DNA of 64,000 nt from Candidatus Pantoea bituminis (lineage in GTDB: Bacteria; Pseudomonadota; Gammaproteobacteria; Enterobacterales; Enterobacteriaceae): the NCBI RefSeq assembly GCF_018842675.1, contig NZ_JAGTWO010000004.1:930001-994000 (forward strand), given 5' to 3'. The notes beneath the pieces are model-generated. The model worked only from the letters and a program-made list of their open reading frames with translations. It ran no database searches and was not told where the DNA came from. Each line of letters opens with the position of its first letter. Within the stretch, counting starts at the first letter, position 1. This document shows positions 1 through 9,925 of the stretch, piece by piece. The translations under genes and the position numbers were made by a program.

Positions 1-51
1 AGAAGGACGACGGATAAGCTGCTGTGTCAGCTCAATGACCGGACAAAACAT
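1..51 (-). CDS. dapE: dapE, succinyl-diaminopimelate desuccinylase (N-terminal fragment)
   Basis: Only the first 17 codons are in the window; the gene runs off the left edge. The translation MFCPVIELTQQLIRRPS matches the start of E. coli DapE (known: MSCPVIELTQQLIRRPS). DapE is a zinc hydrolase that removes succinate from N-succinyl-LL-diaminopimelate in lysine and peptidoglycan precursor synthesis. The start codon lies one base after the yffB stop, and AGGAG sits just upstream inside the end of yffB, so the two are co-transcribed and probably translationally coupled, as in E. coli. Identity is strong for so short a piece because both sequence and neighbour agree. Confidence 0.85.
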   Translation of the reverse strand, partial: MFCPVIELTQQLIRRPS

Positions 52-52
52 A

Positions 53-421
53 TTATGACTTCTCCTGGATAAAGTTCTGGTAAGTAGTTTCGTTAAAGCC
101 AAGCAGTAGCGAACCCTCTGGCGCGCGTAACAATGGACGCTTGATAATGGCGGGTTGCGCCAGCATCAACGCTTTGGCGCTATCAGCATCCGTGATCGCT
201 TCACGTTCGGCTTCCGGTAACTTACGCCAGGTCGTGCCGCGCGTGTTCAGGAGCTCTTGATACCCCAGCGTGTCAATAAACTGCTGTAACTGCTCATCGT
301 TCAGGCCATCTGCGCGGTAATCATGAAAACGATAGTCGATGCTGGCAGCCTCTAAAAAGCGGCGGGCTTTTTTAATCGTGTCGCAATTTTTTATTCCAAA
401 CATCGTCCAATGCGCTGTCAT
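53..421 (-). CDS. yffB: YffB, ArsC/Spx-family thioredoxin-fold protein
   Basis: This 122-residue protein belongs to the ArsC/Spx family of small thioredoxin-fold proteins. The active-site segment [11 protein letters not shown] has its single Cys at residue 13, and the family stretch [10 protein letters not shown] is in the middle. E. coli YffB (118 residues) is glutathione-dependent in structure studies but its physiological role is unsettled, so arsenate reduction should not be assumed. I chose the ATG at 421 because AGGAA lies about 6 bases upstream; an internal Met six codons later would give the E. coli-like N-terminus. It is the first gene of a yffB-dapE unit. Confidence 0.9.
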   Translation of the reverse strand: MTAHWTMFGIKNCDTIKKARRFLEAASIDYRFHDYRADGLNDEQLQQFIDTLGYQELLNTRGTTWRKLPEAEREAITDADSAKALMLAQPAIIKRPLLRAPEGSLLLGFNETTYQNFIQEKS

Positions 422-791
422 CGCTGATTCCTGTCATAAAAGTAAAGCGCGAGTTTAACATAGTGTGATCCTATGCGGCATCTGACCTCTGTTAGAGAAG
501 GGAAAACAAAGCTTAACTAACCCTGCGAAAGCGGTTTCAATATCGTCCTAAATTGTTACTTACCTCATCATTATCATTCTAAGAATTTCCTCATGTACAA
601 AATTTATGCTACCGCTGGGTTAAAAATAAATAAATCCTGTCGCCTTAATAAGTTGCTGAAATGTGCGTCAGCAATCATATCCAGCAAAGTAAAGCTTTTA
701 TTCGCCTCTGCCGATAGTGATAACAGGTGTAAACGTATTCACTTGAAGAAAAAACAGGCGTAAAATTATCAGCACAATAAGAGAGGTTTTT
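422..791. other. Intergenic region between yffB and ypfM
   Basis: About 370 bases with no convincing gene. It should hold the leftward yffB-dapE promoter and the rightward ypfM promoter. AT-rich stretches are present, but I could not assign a well-spaced pair of -35 and -10 boxes. An opposite-strand open frame at 698-910 has no recognisable product and covers ypfM on the other strand. Confidence 0.4.
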
Positions 792-854
792 ATGATTGAT
801 ACAGAAATGGGGAACTGGAAAGAATTTATCGAAGCGATGTTACGCCACAAGTAA
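792..854 (+). CDS. ypfM: YpfM, conserved 20-residue small protein
   Basis: The ATG at 792 opens a 20-codon frame, MIDTEMGNWKEFIEAMLRHK, preceded by the ribosome site GAGAGG. It matches the E. coli small protein YpfM (19 residues, with the same GNWK-FIE-MLR core) and sits in the same place between yffB and acrD. It is acidic at the N-terminus and amphipathic, without a membrane segment. E. coli YpfM has been shown to be made, but no function is established. A strong terminator follows at 912-947. It is too short for standard gene callers. Confidence 0.85.
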   Translation: MIDTEMGNWKEFIEAMLRHK

Positions 855-911
855 CACGTGATGAAAAAAGCAGGGTATTTCCCCCTTGCTGAAATTCTGA
901 CTACACACATA

Positions 912-947
912 AAAAGGCAGCCATGATAATGGCTGCCTTTGTTTTTT
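912..947. terminator. Bidirectional terminator between ypfM and acrD
   Basis: A perfect hairpin with arms AAAGGCAGCCAT and ATGGCTGCCTTT is followed by GTTTTTT, with A-rich sequence on the other side. It can end ypfM (rightward) and acrD (leftward). Confidence 0.8.
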
Positions 948-1033
948 CATGACACAACTCAGGTCACATTGATCTTGCTCGCTGAGTTCTGTCTCGAATT
1001 TACTTCACGATGCCGCTTTACGCTGGCCAGACG

Positions 1034-4000
1034 TTAATCATGCGGTTTATCACGCGCCGGAAAACGGCGACGCACCACAACAAAAAACAGCGGGACAAAA
1101 AATATCGCTAGCACTGTGGCTGAGATCATCCCGCCCATCACGCCTGTGCCGACCGCGTGCTGACTACCGGAACCCGCACCTGAACTGATTGCCATTGGCA
1201 GCACGCCAAAAATAAACGCCAGCGAGGTCATCAAAATAGGACGCAGGCGCTGCCGCGAGGCTTCCAGCGTCGCTTCAATCAGCTCTCGGCCTTTGCTGTT
1301 CATCTCATTAGCGAACTCAATAATCAGAATGGCATTCTTGGCCGATAAGCCAATCACAGTTAATAATCCGACCTGGAAGTAAACGTCATTCTCCAACCCG
1401 CGCATCCAGGTCGCGATTAACGCACCCACCACACCAAGCGGCACCACCAGCATGACCGAGAAAGGTATCGACCAGCTTTCATACAGCGCCGCCAGACACA
1501 AGAACACCACCAACAGAGAAATGGCATACAGCGCTGGCGCTTGCGAACCGGACAAGCGTTCCTGATAGGATGCGCCAGTCCACTGAAAGCCAACGCCCAG
1601 CGGCAGCGCATTCACCAGCTTTTCCATCTGGTCCATTGCCGCACCGCTGCTGACGCCAGAAGCCGCTTCGCCGACTATCTCCAGCGAGGAATAGCCGTTG
1701 TAGCGTTCAAGTCGCGGTGAGCCGGTTTCCCAGCGGCTGGTGGCAAAAGCAGAGAAGGGCACCATGCGCCCGCTGCTATTGCGTACATACCATTTGTTAA
1801 TATCACCGGGCAGCATGCGGAATTCAGGTGCGGCCTGCACATAGACTTTCTTAACGCGACCGCGATCAAGGAAGTCATTAACATAGGTTGAACCCCACGC
1901 GGTGGTCAGCGTGTCATTAATCGTATCGATTGAAACACCCAGCGCCTGAGCTTTACGCTCGTCTACATCAATTTGCAGCTGCGGGCTGTCATCCAAACCA
2001 TTGTGACGTACGCGCGAAAGCAATTTGTCGCTACCCGCCATCTCCAGCAATTTATCGCGCATGGCCATTAACTGGCTATGTCCGGCACCTGCATGATCTT
2101 GCAACTGCATGTCAAAGCCTGATGAGCTGCCCATACCGGTAATCGCTGGAGGGCTACTGGCTATCACGCGACCTTCCTTGATTTTCTGGAATGCGGCAGT
2201 GGCGCGCTCAATGATAGCGAATGAGGTGCGATCGGCGCCCGGACGCGCTTCCCAATCTTTTAGACGGACAAACAGACGCGCAACGTTTTGACCATTTCCG
2301 CCGGGACCTGCACCGATGGTTGAAAACACCGACAACACATTCTCTTTTTCTTGCGTCATGTAGTAGTTCTCAACCTGGGCGACCACGTTAGCGGTTTGCT
2401 GCAAAGTCGAACCCGCGGGTAATTGCACCTGCGTCAGGAAGACGCCGCGATCTTCCAGCGGTAAAAACGAGGTCGGTAATTTAATAAACAGAAACGCCAT
2501 CACGCCAATAATGCCCAGATATAACACTAACCAGCGGCCGCCTTTCATCAGGATGCGTGCCACGCCACGTTCGTAACGCTCAGCATTGGTGTTGAAGTGA
2601 CGATTGAACCAGCCGAAGAAGCCACGGCGTTCATGGGTTTCGCCTTGCGCTATTGGCTTCAGTAACGTGGCACAGAGTGCCGGTGTGAGGATAATTGCCA
2701 CCAAAACCGACAGCACCATCGCCGACACGATAGTGATCGAGAACTGACGATAGATCGCGCCTACGGTGCCGCCAAAGAAAGCCATCGGCACAAACACCGC
2801 CGACAGCACCAGAGCAATACCGACCAGCGCGCCCTGTATTTGCCCCATCGATTTTCGCGTGGCGGCCCGCGGCGATAAGCCTTCCTCGCTCATGATGCGC
2901 TCAACGTTTTCCACGACGACGATGGCATCATCCACTAACAGACCAATCGCCAGCACCATGGCAAACATGGTTAATGTGTTGATACTGAACCCACAGATGT
3001 ATAACACGCTGAATGTGCCAAACAGCACCACCGGCACGGCGATGGTGGGAATCAAGGTGGCACGAAAATTCTGCATAAACAGGTACATCACCGCGAAAAC
3101 CAGCACGATCGCTTCAAGCAGCGTTTTTACTACGTCTGTGATCGAGGCTTTGACAAACGGGGTAGTTTCATAAGCGATCTTGGCTTCAAGCCCATGAGGA
3201 AAATAGTGCGACAGTTCTTCAATACGCGCGCGCACCAGCTTGTCGGTATTCATCTCATTGGCACCGGAAGCGAGCTTAACGCCCAGGCCAGAAGCTTGTT
3301 GGCCGTTGTAACGGCTGAGGTAATCGTACTTCTCCGCGCCCAACGCGACGCTTGCAACATCGCCCAGCGTGACGACTGAACCATCAGGATTATTCTTCAA
3401 CGTGATCGCTTTGAATTGCGCGGGCGTTTGCAGCATTGATTGCGCATTCACCGTGGCGTTCAGGGCTTGTTTATCTACCGCCGGTAAACCGCCGACCTGG
3501 CCCACGGCAACTTGGGCATTCTGCGATTCGATGGCGCTAACAACATCATCTGTCGTCAGGGAATAGGCAATTAATTTATTGGGATCAAGCCAAATGCGCA
3601 TCGCATATTGTGAGCCGTAAGCATCTACCTGACCCACACCGTCAATACGACTCAGCGGGTCCTGAATGTTACTGGCGACATAATCTGCAATATCCTGCTT
3701 GTCCATGCTGCCATCGGTTGAGACGAAAGCGACCATCAATATATTGCTGTCACCGGTTTTATTGACGGTAACGCCCTGCGATTGAACGGCTTGCGGCAGT
3801 TTACGTAACGCAGATTGCAGCTGGTTTTGCACCTGCTGGCGGGCTTCATCAGGATCGGTCCCGGCGGTAAACGTCAGCGTGATTTGTGCCTGGCCGGTGT
3901 TGCTGCTGTTGGATGACATGTACATCAGGTTATCGATGCCTGTCATGTTTTGCTCAATCACCTGCGTCACGGTGTTTTCCAGCGTTTCTGCAGATGCGCC

Positions 4001-4150
4001 GGGATAGTTAGCCGTGATACGAACGTTAGGAGGAGCCAGATCGGGGTATTGCTCAATAGGAAGTGAAATGATGGACAACGTGCCACAAAGACACAACAAA
4101 ATCGCCAGAACCCAGGCAAAAATGGGACGGTCGATGAAAAAATTCGACAT
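1034..4150 (-). CDS. acrD: AcrD, RND multidrug efflux pump inner-membrane subunit
   Basis: A 1038-residue RND (HAE1) transporter, the same length as E. coli AcrD (1037). It starts [16 protein letters not shown], with the first membrane helix at residues 10-28, two large periplasmic loops, and twelve predicted helices. Helix 4 carries the proton-relay Asp pair in [14 protein letters not shown], and helix 10 the Lys in [14 protein letters not shown]. The family exports aminoglycosides and other amphiphilic drugs through TolC with the adaptor AcrA, which is encoded elsewhere. Identity as AcrD rather than AcrB rests on both sequence and position next to ypfM-yffB and narQ. It lies 182 bases downstream of narP on the same strand. 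I did not see a clear BaeR box. Confidence 0.95.
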   Translation of the reverse strand: MSNFFIDRPIFAWVLAILLCLCGTLSIISLPIEQYPDLAPPNVRITANYPGASAETLENTVTQVIEQNMTGIDNLMYMSSNSSNTGQAQITLTFTAGTDPDEARQQVQNQLQSALRKLPQAVQSQGVTVNKTGDSNILMVAFVSTDGSMDKQDIADYVASNIQDPLSRIDGVGQVDAYGSQYAMRIWLDPNKLIAYSLTTDDVVSAIESQNAQVAVGQVGGLPAVDKQALNATVNAQSMLQTPAQFKAITLKNNPDGSVVTLGDVASVALGAEKYDYLSRYNGQQASGLGVKLASGANEMNTDKLVRARIEELSHYFPHGLEAKIAYETTPFVKASITDVVKTLLEAIVLVFAVMYLFMQNFRATLIPTIAVPVVLFGTFSVLYICGFSINTLTMFAMVLAIGLLVDDAIVVVENVERIMSEEGLSPRAATRKSMGQIQGALVGIALVLSAVFVPMAFFGGTVGAIYRQFSITIVSAMVLSVLVAIILTPALCATLLKPIAQGETHERRGFFGWFNRHFNTNAERYERGVARILMKGGRWLVLYLGIIGVMAFLFIKLPTSFLPLEDRGVFLTQVQLPAGSTLQQTANVVAQVENYYMTQEKENVLSVFSTIGAGPGGNGQNVARLFVRLKDWEARPGADRTSFAIIERATAAFQKIKEGRVIASSPPAITGMGSSSGFDMQLQDHAGAGHSQLMAMRDKLLEMAGSDKLLSRVRHNGLDDSPQLQIDVDERKAQALGVSIDTINDTLTTAWGSTYVNDFLDRGRVKKVYVQAAPEFRMLPGDINKWYVRNSSGRMVPFSAFATSRWETGSPRLERYNGYSSLEIVGEAASGVSSGAAMDQMEKLVNALPLGVGFQWTGASYQERLSGSQAPALYAISLLVVFLCLAALYESWSIPFSVMLVVPLGVVGALIATWMRGLENDVYFQVGLLTVIGLSAKNAILIIEFANEMNSKGRELIEATLEASRQRLRPILMTSLAFIFGVLPMAISSGAGSGSQHAVGTGVMGGMISATVLAIFFVPLFFVVVRRRFPARDKPHD

Positions 4151-4332
4151 CGAATCGACACTCCTTAGCAGCGTATCGTCATTATTATAAAAAACGGTTC
4201 CTTAATGAAAAGGACGCGAAGCAGGGGAGGGGAACGCTATCATCCACGATTTCCTGCCGTAACCTACTCTACGTGCGACATTATGGTAAATCGTGGAGAA
4301 ATTGTGGAGAAAGTGTAAAACAGCCCGGTAGG

Positions 4333-4953
4333 TTAATTATTTCTGCTCTCCAGCCACATCACAGTAGCCGCAACGCGTGAGCGCACATCAAGTTTGCGCA
4401 GCATATTGCGGATATGTACTTTCACTGTTTCTTCAGAAATATGCAGGGTGGTAGCGATTTCTTTGTTTGATAATCCGCGCGCCACTTCCTGCAACACATC
4501 AAGTTCACGTTCTGTCAGCTGGCGAAACGGATTGGCACTGTATTGACGCGTAGCGAGATAGTTTTCAACCGCTTCACTGAAAACTTTTTGCCCCTGCGCC
4601 GCCTGCATAATCTGACTGAGCAACATGTCGGGATCGCTGTCCTTCAGCAGATAACCATCAGCACCCGCATCCACCATGGCGTAAATATCGCTACGGGCAT
4701 CCGAAACGGTGAGCACCAAAATACGTGATGAAATCCCTTCATGGCGCAGCGCTTTTAAGGTATCCAGCCCCGACATGCCTTTCATGTTCAGGTCGAGCAG
4801 GATGACATCGGGTGTCAGGCGACGCGCTTCGGCCAGCGCTTCGGTGCCGTTATTTGCTTCGGCTACCACTTCCAGCCGAGGCTCAAGCGTCAGCAGTTGG
4901 CGGATGCCACGGCGCATGAGCGGATGATCATCCACAATCATTAAGGTCAGCAT
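4333..4953 (-). CDS. narP: NarP, nitrate/nitrite response regulator
   Basis: A 206-residue NarL/FixJ-type response regulator. The receiver domain (1-120) has the acidic pair D8-D9, the phospho-acceptor D54 in ILLDLNMKG, and the Lys of LLKDSD. The LuxR-type helix-turn-helix (about 144-200) includes LTERELDVL and the recognition segment HISEETVKVHIRNML. It resembles E. coli NarP (215 residues) more than NarL. In E. coli narP is unlinked to narQ; here it follows narQ on the same strand after 68 bases, so sensor and regulator form one unit. Expected targets include the nap operon 4 kb away. Confidence 0.9.
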   Translation of the reverse strand: MLTLMIVDDHPLMRRGIRQLLTLEPRLEVVAEANNGTEALAEARRLTPDVILLDLNMKGMSGLDTLKALRHEGISSRILVLTVSDARSDIYAMVDAGADGYLLKDSDPDMLLSQIMQAAQGQKVFSEAVENYLATRQYSANPFRQLTERELDVLQEVARGLSNKEIATTLHISEETVKVHIRNMLRKLDVRSRVAATVMWLESRNN

Positions 4954-5021
4954 GTTTACTCCTAGTAAAAAGACGCTATCGTGCCTTGAACAGTCTGTTT
5001 GCGGTTACGCTTTTTATCTCG

Positions 5022-6710
5022 CTATTCAAGCGGATGAGGCGGACGCGGCGAGAAGCGCAACGCCACCTGTGTTCCCTGCGCTTGCGCACTGATGCTTAAG
5101 CTGCCCGATAGTCGTGCAGCCCGTTCTGCCATTGTGGTTAAGCCGTAATGTCCCGGCGGTTCATCGATGCTGGCAATGCCGACGCCATCATCGGTGATGG
5201 TCAGCAGATGCTCGCCCTCGTCGGTTCGCTGATACTCCACCGCAATTTTGCTCGCGTTAGCATGACGAATGGCGTTCACGACTGCTTCGCGCGCAATCTG
5301 CAACACGTGCACCTGCTGCTGTGCATCAAGGCTTTGTAATCCCGGCTGATAATCAAAACTGATATGCGCATCAACCTGTTCTTGCAGCGGCAAAATCATC
5401 GCCTGCATTGCTGCGACTAAATCGGCTTGTTCGATAGTCAGACGAAAGGTCGCCAGTAATTCTCGCAGCTGACGATAAACATCGGCCAGCGCACGATCAA
5501 AGTCTGCGATGATTGTATGTGCGGCCTGATCAGATTTATCCACGGTGCGGCGTAACAGCGTAAGTTGGATACGTAAAAATGAAAGCCCCTGCGCCAGCGA
5601 ATCATGCAGTTCGCGTGCAATAGTGGCGCGCTCCTCAATCAGCAGCATCTGTTGATATTGCTTTTGAGTTTGCCAAATCCAGATGGCGCGCCCCAACATG
5701 GCCGCCAGGCTGCGCATTAACGCTTCAGGTGGTTCGCTATCAGACGCTTGCCAGCACAGTTCGCCAATTTGCTGCTCGTCCTGCTGCAATGGCACGCGCT
5801 GCCACGCTTTTTCGCTGCGACTCACTCCCGCACAAAACAAAAACTTGTCACTTTCCAGCCGAATTGCCTCTACCTTTTCATTCGCCAGCACGTTCGCTAG
5901 CACACTTTCAAATAGCGCGGGATGCAGCGGGCTGGCGGTCAACATCTGCGAGCTGTTGTACAGCAGCGAAAGGGTGCGATTAGCTTCGGTTAGATCGCTT
6001 GTTTTCGTCCGTACCGTGCTTTGCAGCAGCTGATAATGCGTTTGCAACCGTGATGCCATGCCGCTAAAGGTTTGCGACAGCACCTTGAGTTCATTTTCCT
6101 GCACGACATTCAGTGGAGGAAAAGCGAAATTACCGCTCTCAATGTAGCGACTGGCAGTAACCAGTGCGTTCAACGGGCCAACCACTTGCTGGCGGGTAAA
6201 ACGAATCGTCATCAACGCCAGCGCCACAATGGCGATCAAGCCCACCAGGCTACTGACAGCGACCAAATGCATCTTCACTTCAGCGTAATGCTGCAATCCC
6301 AGCACGAAACGATCAATTTCGTTGACGTAAATTGCGACCTGCTGTTGGTAGAGGTTGGCATCACCCTGTTGCAGATTTTGTTGCAGCTGCGGCCAGGCGC
6401 TGCGCAGTCGGTGATAGCGATTAATTACTTCTTGCGGTACCCAAGGGCGATCAAGATTGTGTAATGCCGGTGCGTCCAGCGTCTGCTGGTAAAGAGTTAA
6501 ATGATGCGCGAGCTGTTGCGGTTCACGCGTGGCGTCCCACGCCAAACGATAGCTCTGCATACGTAAAGAACCGGCCAGATTGATGGCTTCCGCGTCGCGC
6601 AGGCTGCTGGAAAGCGTGATCAGGGCCAAGCCAGTGCTCAACAGTGATAGCAGAACGATAGCGGTAAGCGCTTGGGCAATACTGCGAGTAACAGAACGTT
6701 TCACAATCAC
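5022..6710 (-). CDS. narQ: NarQ, nitrate/nitrite sensor histidine kinase
   Basis: 562 residues (E. coli NarQ 566). The first helix (about 14-34) leads into the nitrate-binding P-box SLRDAEAINLAGSLRMQSYR, the diagnostic motif of NarX/NarQ. A periplasmic four-helix bundle, a second helix (about 146-166), HAMP linker and a GAF-like central module follow. The HisKA_3 segment ARELHDSLAQ carries the phospho-acceptor His, and the ATPase domain has NAIRHAN and DDGVGI. It is NarQ rather than NarX by its N-terminus MIVKRSVTRS and by its place upstream of acrD, as in E. coli. The partner narP follows directly. Confidence 0.93.
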   Translation of the reverse strand: MIVKRSVTRSIAQALTAIVLLSLLSTGLALITLSSSLRDAEAINLAGSLRMQSYRLAWDATREPQQLAHHLTLYQQTLDAPALHNLDRPWVPQEVINRYHRLRSAWPQLQQNLQQGDANLYQQQVAIYVNEIDRFVLGLQHYAEVKMHLVAVSSLVGLIAIVALALMTIRFTRQQVVGPLNALVTASRYIESGNFAFPPLNVVQENELKVLSQTFSGMASRLQTHYQLLQSTVRTKTSDLTEANRTLSLLYNSSQMLTASPLHPALFESVLANVLANEKVEAIRLESDKFLFCAGVSRSEKAWQRVPLQQDEQQIGELCWQASDSEPPEALMRSLAAMLGRAIWIWQTQKQYQQMLLIEERATIARELHDSLAQGLSFLRIQLTLLRRTVDKSDQAAHTIIADFDRALADVYRQLRELLATFRLTIEQADLVAAMQAMILPLQEQVDAHISFDYQPGLQSLDAQQQVHVLQIAREAVVNAIRHANASKIAVEYQRTDEGEHLLTITDDGVGIASIDEPPGHYGLTTMAERAARLSGSLSISAQAQGTQVALRFSPRPPHPLE

Positions 6711-6957
6711 CTTAATATCCCTGGTTTGAGCGCGGGATTATAAAAGAGTCGGCGTACCGCGCCAAGCAACGCCCCGCAATATTCAGACAGACTGTTACAG
6801 GTTGTACAAAAAACAACCTAAACTGACAGTATCCAGGATTAAAAACCTGGTGGTGGTTAAAGATTAAACAAGTTTACAGTGTGACCATGTTGGCTTTCAT
6901 TATGGCGCTAATAATTCATACCGTAATAACCGAAATCATCTTGCTTAGGAGCATCCC

Positions 6958-7230
6958 ATGAAAAAACTGACTGCAGTTCTGGCCGGTGCCCTGCTGGCTT
7001 CTGCTTCATTTACAGCCCTGGCGGCCGCGCCTATTGATCGAGAGCAGGCGCAAGGCATGCAAAGTTTAGGTAGCGTTTCTGTCTCCAGTGTAAGAGGTTC
7101 TATGGATGACGCCACAGAACAACTTTCACAAAAAGCCGAAGAGATGGGCGCAAGCCATTACCGTGTTATAGGTGTTGATAATCCAGGCGATTCCAGCTTG
7201 TGGACCGGCACCGCAGAAATTTATCGTTAA
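6958..7230 (+). CDS. YdgH/BhsA/McbA-like (DUF1471) periplasmic protein
   Basis: 90 residues with a Sec signal peptide (MKKLTAVLAGALLASASFTA, cleavage near ALAAA, about residue 22-23) and a mature part of about 67 residues typical of DUF1471: hydrophobic start with GSVSVSS, an acidic helix, then ASHYRVIGVDN and a terminal strand ending EIYR. Relatives in E. coli (BhsA, McbA, YhcN and others) are periplasmic or outer-membrane-associated and respond to stress and biofilm signals; the exact role of this copy is unknown. The ribosome site TAGGAGC lies upstream. It stands alone, with its own terminator, between narQ and ansP. Confidence 0.8.
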   Translation: MKKLTAVLAGALLASASFTALAAAPIDREQAQGMQSLGSVSVSSVRGSMDDATEQLSQKAEEMGASHYRVIGVDNPGDSSLWTGTAEIYR

Positions 7231-7261
7231 TCTCGATCCACTTTCCATCCCTGTAGCTTTT

Positions 7262-7288
7262 ACCGGCCCGCCAATGGCCGGTTTTTTT
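7262..7288 (+). terminator. Terminator of the DUF1471 gene
   Basis: Hairpin arms ACCGGCC and GGCCGGT with a 7-base loop, followed by a run of seven T. Confidence 0.85.
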
Positions 7289-7503
7289 GTGCGTTAAAAA
7301 CCCTTCTTACAATTCAACCTGTGCATCCCAGCGGTATATTTTGCTTCGTTCACGCAGAACGGGTAGGATTCATCGCCGTAAATTCCCGCGCCGCTTTCTT
7401 CTCACTCACAGGCTGGCGCACAGAGGAAAATACCCCATTTCGCACGGTTTAACGCAAACGATTGGTTTGCCGTGGATTGATGGTCAGGACAAACAGGAAA
7501 GCT

Positions 7504-9009
7504 ATGAAATCTACGAAAAAATCTGCAGCCGAGATGCGCGCTGCGAAAAGACGCTGGCTGAACTCTCATGACACCGGCTACCAAAAAGCGATGGGCAACC
7601 GTCACGTTCAAATGATTGCGATTGGTGGTGCCATCGGTACCGGCTTGTTTCTCGGTGCTGGTGCGCGTTTACAAGCGGCTGGCCCGGCGTTAGCCATCAT
7701 CTACTTAGTCTGCGGTATCTTCTCTTTCTTTATCTTACGTGCTTTGGGCGAACTGGTTTTACACCGTCCAAGCAGCGGCAATTTTGTCTCTTATGCACGC
7801 GAATTTCTCGGTGAGAAAGCGTCATATGTGGCTGGCTGGATGTACTTCGTTAACTGGGCAATGACCGGTATCGTGGACATCACCGCCGTGGCGCTTTATA
7901 TGCATTATTGGGGCGCGTTTGGTGATGTGCCGCAATGGGTATTTGCCCTTGGCGCGCTGGCCATTGTTGGCACCATGAATATGATTGGTGTGAAATGGTT
8001 CGCTGAAATGGAGTTCTGGTTTGCGCTGATCAAAGTGCTGGCGATTGTGATTTTTCTGGTGGTTGGTGTGGTGTTTTTGGGCACCGGCAAACCGTTGGAT
8101 GGCAATACCACTGGCTTCCATTTGATCACCGATAATGGCGGTATGTTCCCGCACGGCTTGCTGCCTGCATTGGTCTTGATTCAGGGTGTCGTTTTTGCCT
8201 TCGCTTCTATCGAGTTAGTCGGAACGGCCGCTGGCGAATGTAAAGATCCACAGACCATGCTGCCTAAGGCGATCAACAGCGTGATTTGGCGTATTGGCCT
8301 GTTCTACGTTGGCTCGGTTGTTTTACTGGTGTTGTTACTGCCGTGGAATGCGTATCAGGCGGGTCAAAGCCCGTTCGTTACTTTCTTCTCGAAACTCGGT
8401 ATGCCTTACATTGGTAGCATCATGAATATCGTCGTGCTGAGTGCCGCGCTGTCGAGTCTGAACTCGGGCCTCTATTCAACGGGCCGTATTCTGCGCTCTA
8501 TGTCGATGGGCGGCTCGGCGCCAAAATTCATGTCAAAGATGAGTGGACAGCAAGTCCCTTACGCCGGCATTTTGGTCACCATTGGCGTTTACATCATTGG
8601 CGTGGTGCTGAACTATTATGTGCCGTCGCAGGTGTTTGAGATTGTCCTGAACATCGCTTCGCTGGGCATCATCTCTTCATGGGCGTTTATCGTGGTGTGT
8701 CAGTTGCGCCTGCGTAAAGCGATCAAAGAGGGCAAAGCGGATGATGTTAGCTTTAAGCTGCCAGGCGCGCCGTTTACCTCGTGGCTGACGCTGCTGTTCC
8801 TGTTCAGCGTCCTGGTGTTAATGGCATTCGATTATCCAAACGGTACCTACACCATCGCCTCAATTCCGTTGATTGCTGTGGTGCTGGTGCTTGGTTGGTT
8901 TGGCGTGCGCAAGCGCGTTAATGCCATCGCTCAGACCGAACATGATCATCTGCACAGCCATGATGATGATGTTAAACCCAGCAAACTGGTCGATGAAGCC
9001 TCGCACTAA
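7504..9009 (+). CDS. ansP: AnsP, L-asparagine permease
   Basis: An amino acid-polyamine-organocation (APC) permease of 501 residues, near-identical in pattern to E. coli AnsP (499). The N-terminus contains AAKRRWLN and GYQKAMGNRHVQMIAIGG, followed by the substrate-binding IGGAIGTGLFLGAG in helix 1 and about twelve membrane helices; the C-terminal tail is His- and Asp-rich (HDHLHSHDDD). It should import L-asparagine by proton symport. I set the start at 7504 because AGGAAA is 4 bases upstream; the longer frame from 7462 has no such site and an unrelated extension. Single gene with a strong terminator. Confidence 0.92.
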   Translation: MKSTKKSAAEMRAAKRRWLNSHDTGYQKAMGNRHVQMIAIGGAIGTGLFLGAGARLQAAGPALAIIYLVCGIFSFFILRALGELVLHRPSSGNFVSYAREFLGEKASYVAGWMYFVNWAMTGIVDITAVALYMHYWGAFGDVPQWVFALGALAIVGTMNMIGVKWFAEMEFWFALIKVLAIVIFLVVGVVFLGTGKPLDGNTTGFHLITDNGGMFPHGLLPALVLIQGVVFAFASIELVGTAAGECKDPQTMLPKAINSVIWRIGLFYVGSVVLLVLLLPWNAYQAGQSPFVTFFSKLGMPYIGSIMNIVVLSAALSSLNSGLYSTGRILRSMSMGGSAPKFMSKMSGQQVPYAGILVTIGVYIIGVVLNYYVPSQVFEIVLNIASLGIISSWAFIVVCQLRLRKAIKEGKADDVSFKLPGAPFTSWLTLLFLFSVLVLMAFDYPNGTYTIASIPLIAVVLVLGWFGVRKRVNAIAQTEHDHLHSHDDDVKPSKLVDEASH

Positions 9010-9028
9010 ATTGCGTTGATCATCCGTT

Positions 9029-9055
9029 AAAGCCAGCCTTCGGGCTGGCTTTTTT
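9029..9055 (+). terminator. ansP terminator
   Basis: AAAGCCAGCC and GGCTGGCTTT arms around a TTCG tetraloop, ending in a run of T. Confidence 0.9.
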
Positions 9056-9103
9056 GATCTCGCCTCATACTGCTTCCCCTTCCTTTGATCCACCTTCAGG
9101 AAT

Positions 9104-9128
9104 TACTCCCTTCGAGTGATATACCCCT
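9104..9128. promoter_or_regulatory. Possible NarP heptamers in the nap control region
   Basis: The short region before napF holds TACCCCT (9122-9128), a match to the NarL/NarP heptamer TACYYMT, and near-matches TACTCCC (9104-9110) and, on the other strand, AGTGATA (9115-9121). They do not form a perfect 7-2-7 NarP site. A lone TTGAT half-site near 9086 could be an FNR half but lacks its partner. Tentative only. Confidence 0.25.
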
Positions 9129-9183
9129 GTAAACCCTCAGGCTATTTTACGCGCCAACACACTATTCATTCGACGAGGGCGCA

Positions 9184-9654
9184 ATGGCGCTGTCACGCAG
9201 GGGATTTTTAACCGGGCAACGACGCACGAATACGCCGAACGGTTTCACGTTGCCTTGGTGGCGTCATCACCCCGGCTGTGATGGCTGCGCACGCTGTGTT
9301 GACGCATGCGACACGCAAATTATTGTTCTGCTTTCTGGCAGCGAGCCGCAGATAGATTTTTCACAAGGTGAATGCACCTTTTGCGGTGACTGCGCGGATG
9401 CTTGCCCACAGCCGTTATTCACCTTACGTGATACTCAGCCTTGGCCACTCAGAATAAAAATTGATGAGCGCTGTATCGCTTTTCAGGGCGTGAACTGTCG
9501 CAGCTGTCAGGAGAGTTGTGAGCAGCAAGCCATAACATTCCACTTCAACAGGTTGGGCGTAGCGCAACCGGAAGTTCACCCCGAAAACTGTACCGGATGC
9601 GGCGCCTGCATCGCGCTTTGCCCGGTCTCTGCAACAGGATTAGCGCATGCGTAA
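9184..9654 (+). CDS. napF: NapF, iron-sulfur protein of periplasmic nitrate reduction
   Basis: 156 residues, a ferredoxin-type protein with several [4Fe-4S] cysteine clusters: CDGCARCVDAC (near residue 31), CTFCGDCADAC (near 65), CRSCQESC (near 103) and CTGCGACIALCP (near 138). The N-terminus contains SRRGFLTG. In E. coli NapF is cytoplasmic, binds NapA and is thought to help mature its iron-sulfur cluster before export. It is first in napFDABC; its 3' end overlaps napD by 8 bases. A GAGGG ribosome site is upstream of the ATG. Confidence 0.93.
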   Translation: MALSRRGFLTGQRRTNTPNGFTLPWWRHHPGCDGCARCVDACDTQIIVLLSGSEPQIDFSQGECTFCGDCADACPQPLFTLRDTQPWPLRIKIDERCIAFQGVNCRSCQESCEQQAITFHFNRLGVAQPEVHPENCTGCGACIALCPVSATGLAHA

Positions 9655-9925
9655 TGAAAATAGCTGGCATGTTTGCGGCCTGGTAATTCAGGCGCGCGCG
9701 GCGGATATCGCCGCAGTGCAGTCAGCGTTACTGGCAATGGATGACGCGGCAATCGCGGCGGCATCAGAAGAGAAAGGCTCGCTGGCCGTGACGTTGGGCG
9801 CACCCGATGCCGCCAGCCTGCTGAGAAATATTGAGTCAACGCGAGAGATTCCCGGCGTGTTAGCCGTTTCGCTGGTCTATCACCAGCAGGATGAAGAGCT
9901 GGAACAGAGTAAGGAAGCATCATGA
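9647..9925 (+). CDS. napD: NapD, NapA-specific chaperone
   Basis: 92 residues, soluble, with the fold-typical start [12 protein letters not shown] (NapD family ferredoxin-like fold). Known role: binds the Tat signal peptide of NapA and holds it in the cytoplasm until the molybdenum cofactor and cluster are loaded. It overlaps napF upstream and the first codon of napA downstream (4 bases), consistent with coupled translation of chaperone and client. Confidence 0.93.
   Translation: MRNENSWHVCGLVIQARAADIAAVQSALLAMDDAAIAAASEEKGSLAVTLGAPDAASLLRNIESTREIPGVLAVSLVYHQQDEELEQSKEAS

Noticed and set aside
698..910. 70-codon open frame on the minus strand across ypfM
   Set aside because: No recognisable product, no ribosome site, and it is antisense to the conserved ypfM.
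2766..3173. Long plus-strand frame inside acrD
   Set aside because: Antisense shadow of a well-conserved RND gene; low-complexity Thr/Ser composition.
7287..7571. 94-codon frame upstream of ansP
   Set aside because: Overlaps the ansP start in another frame; basic composition and no known match.
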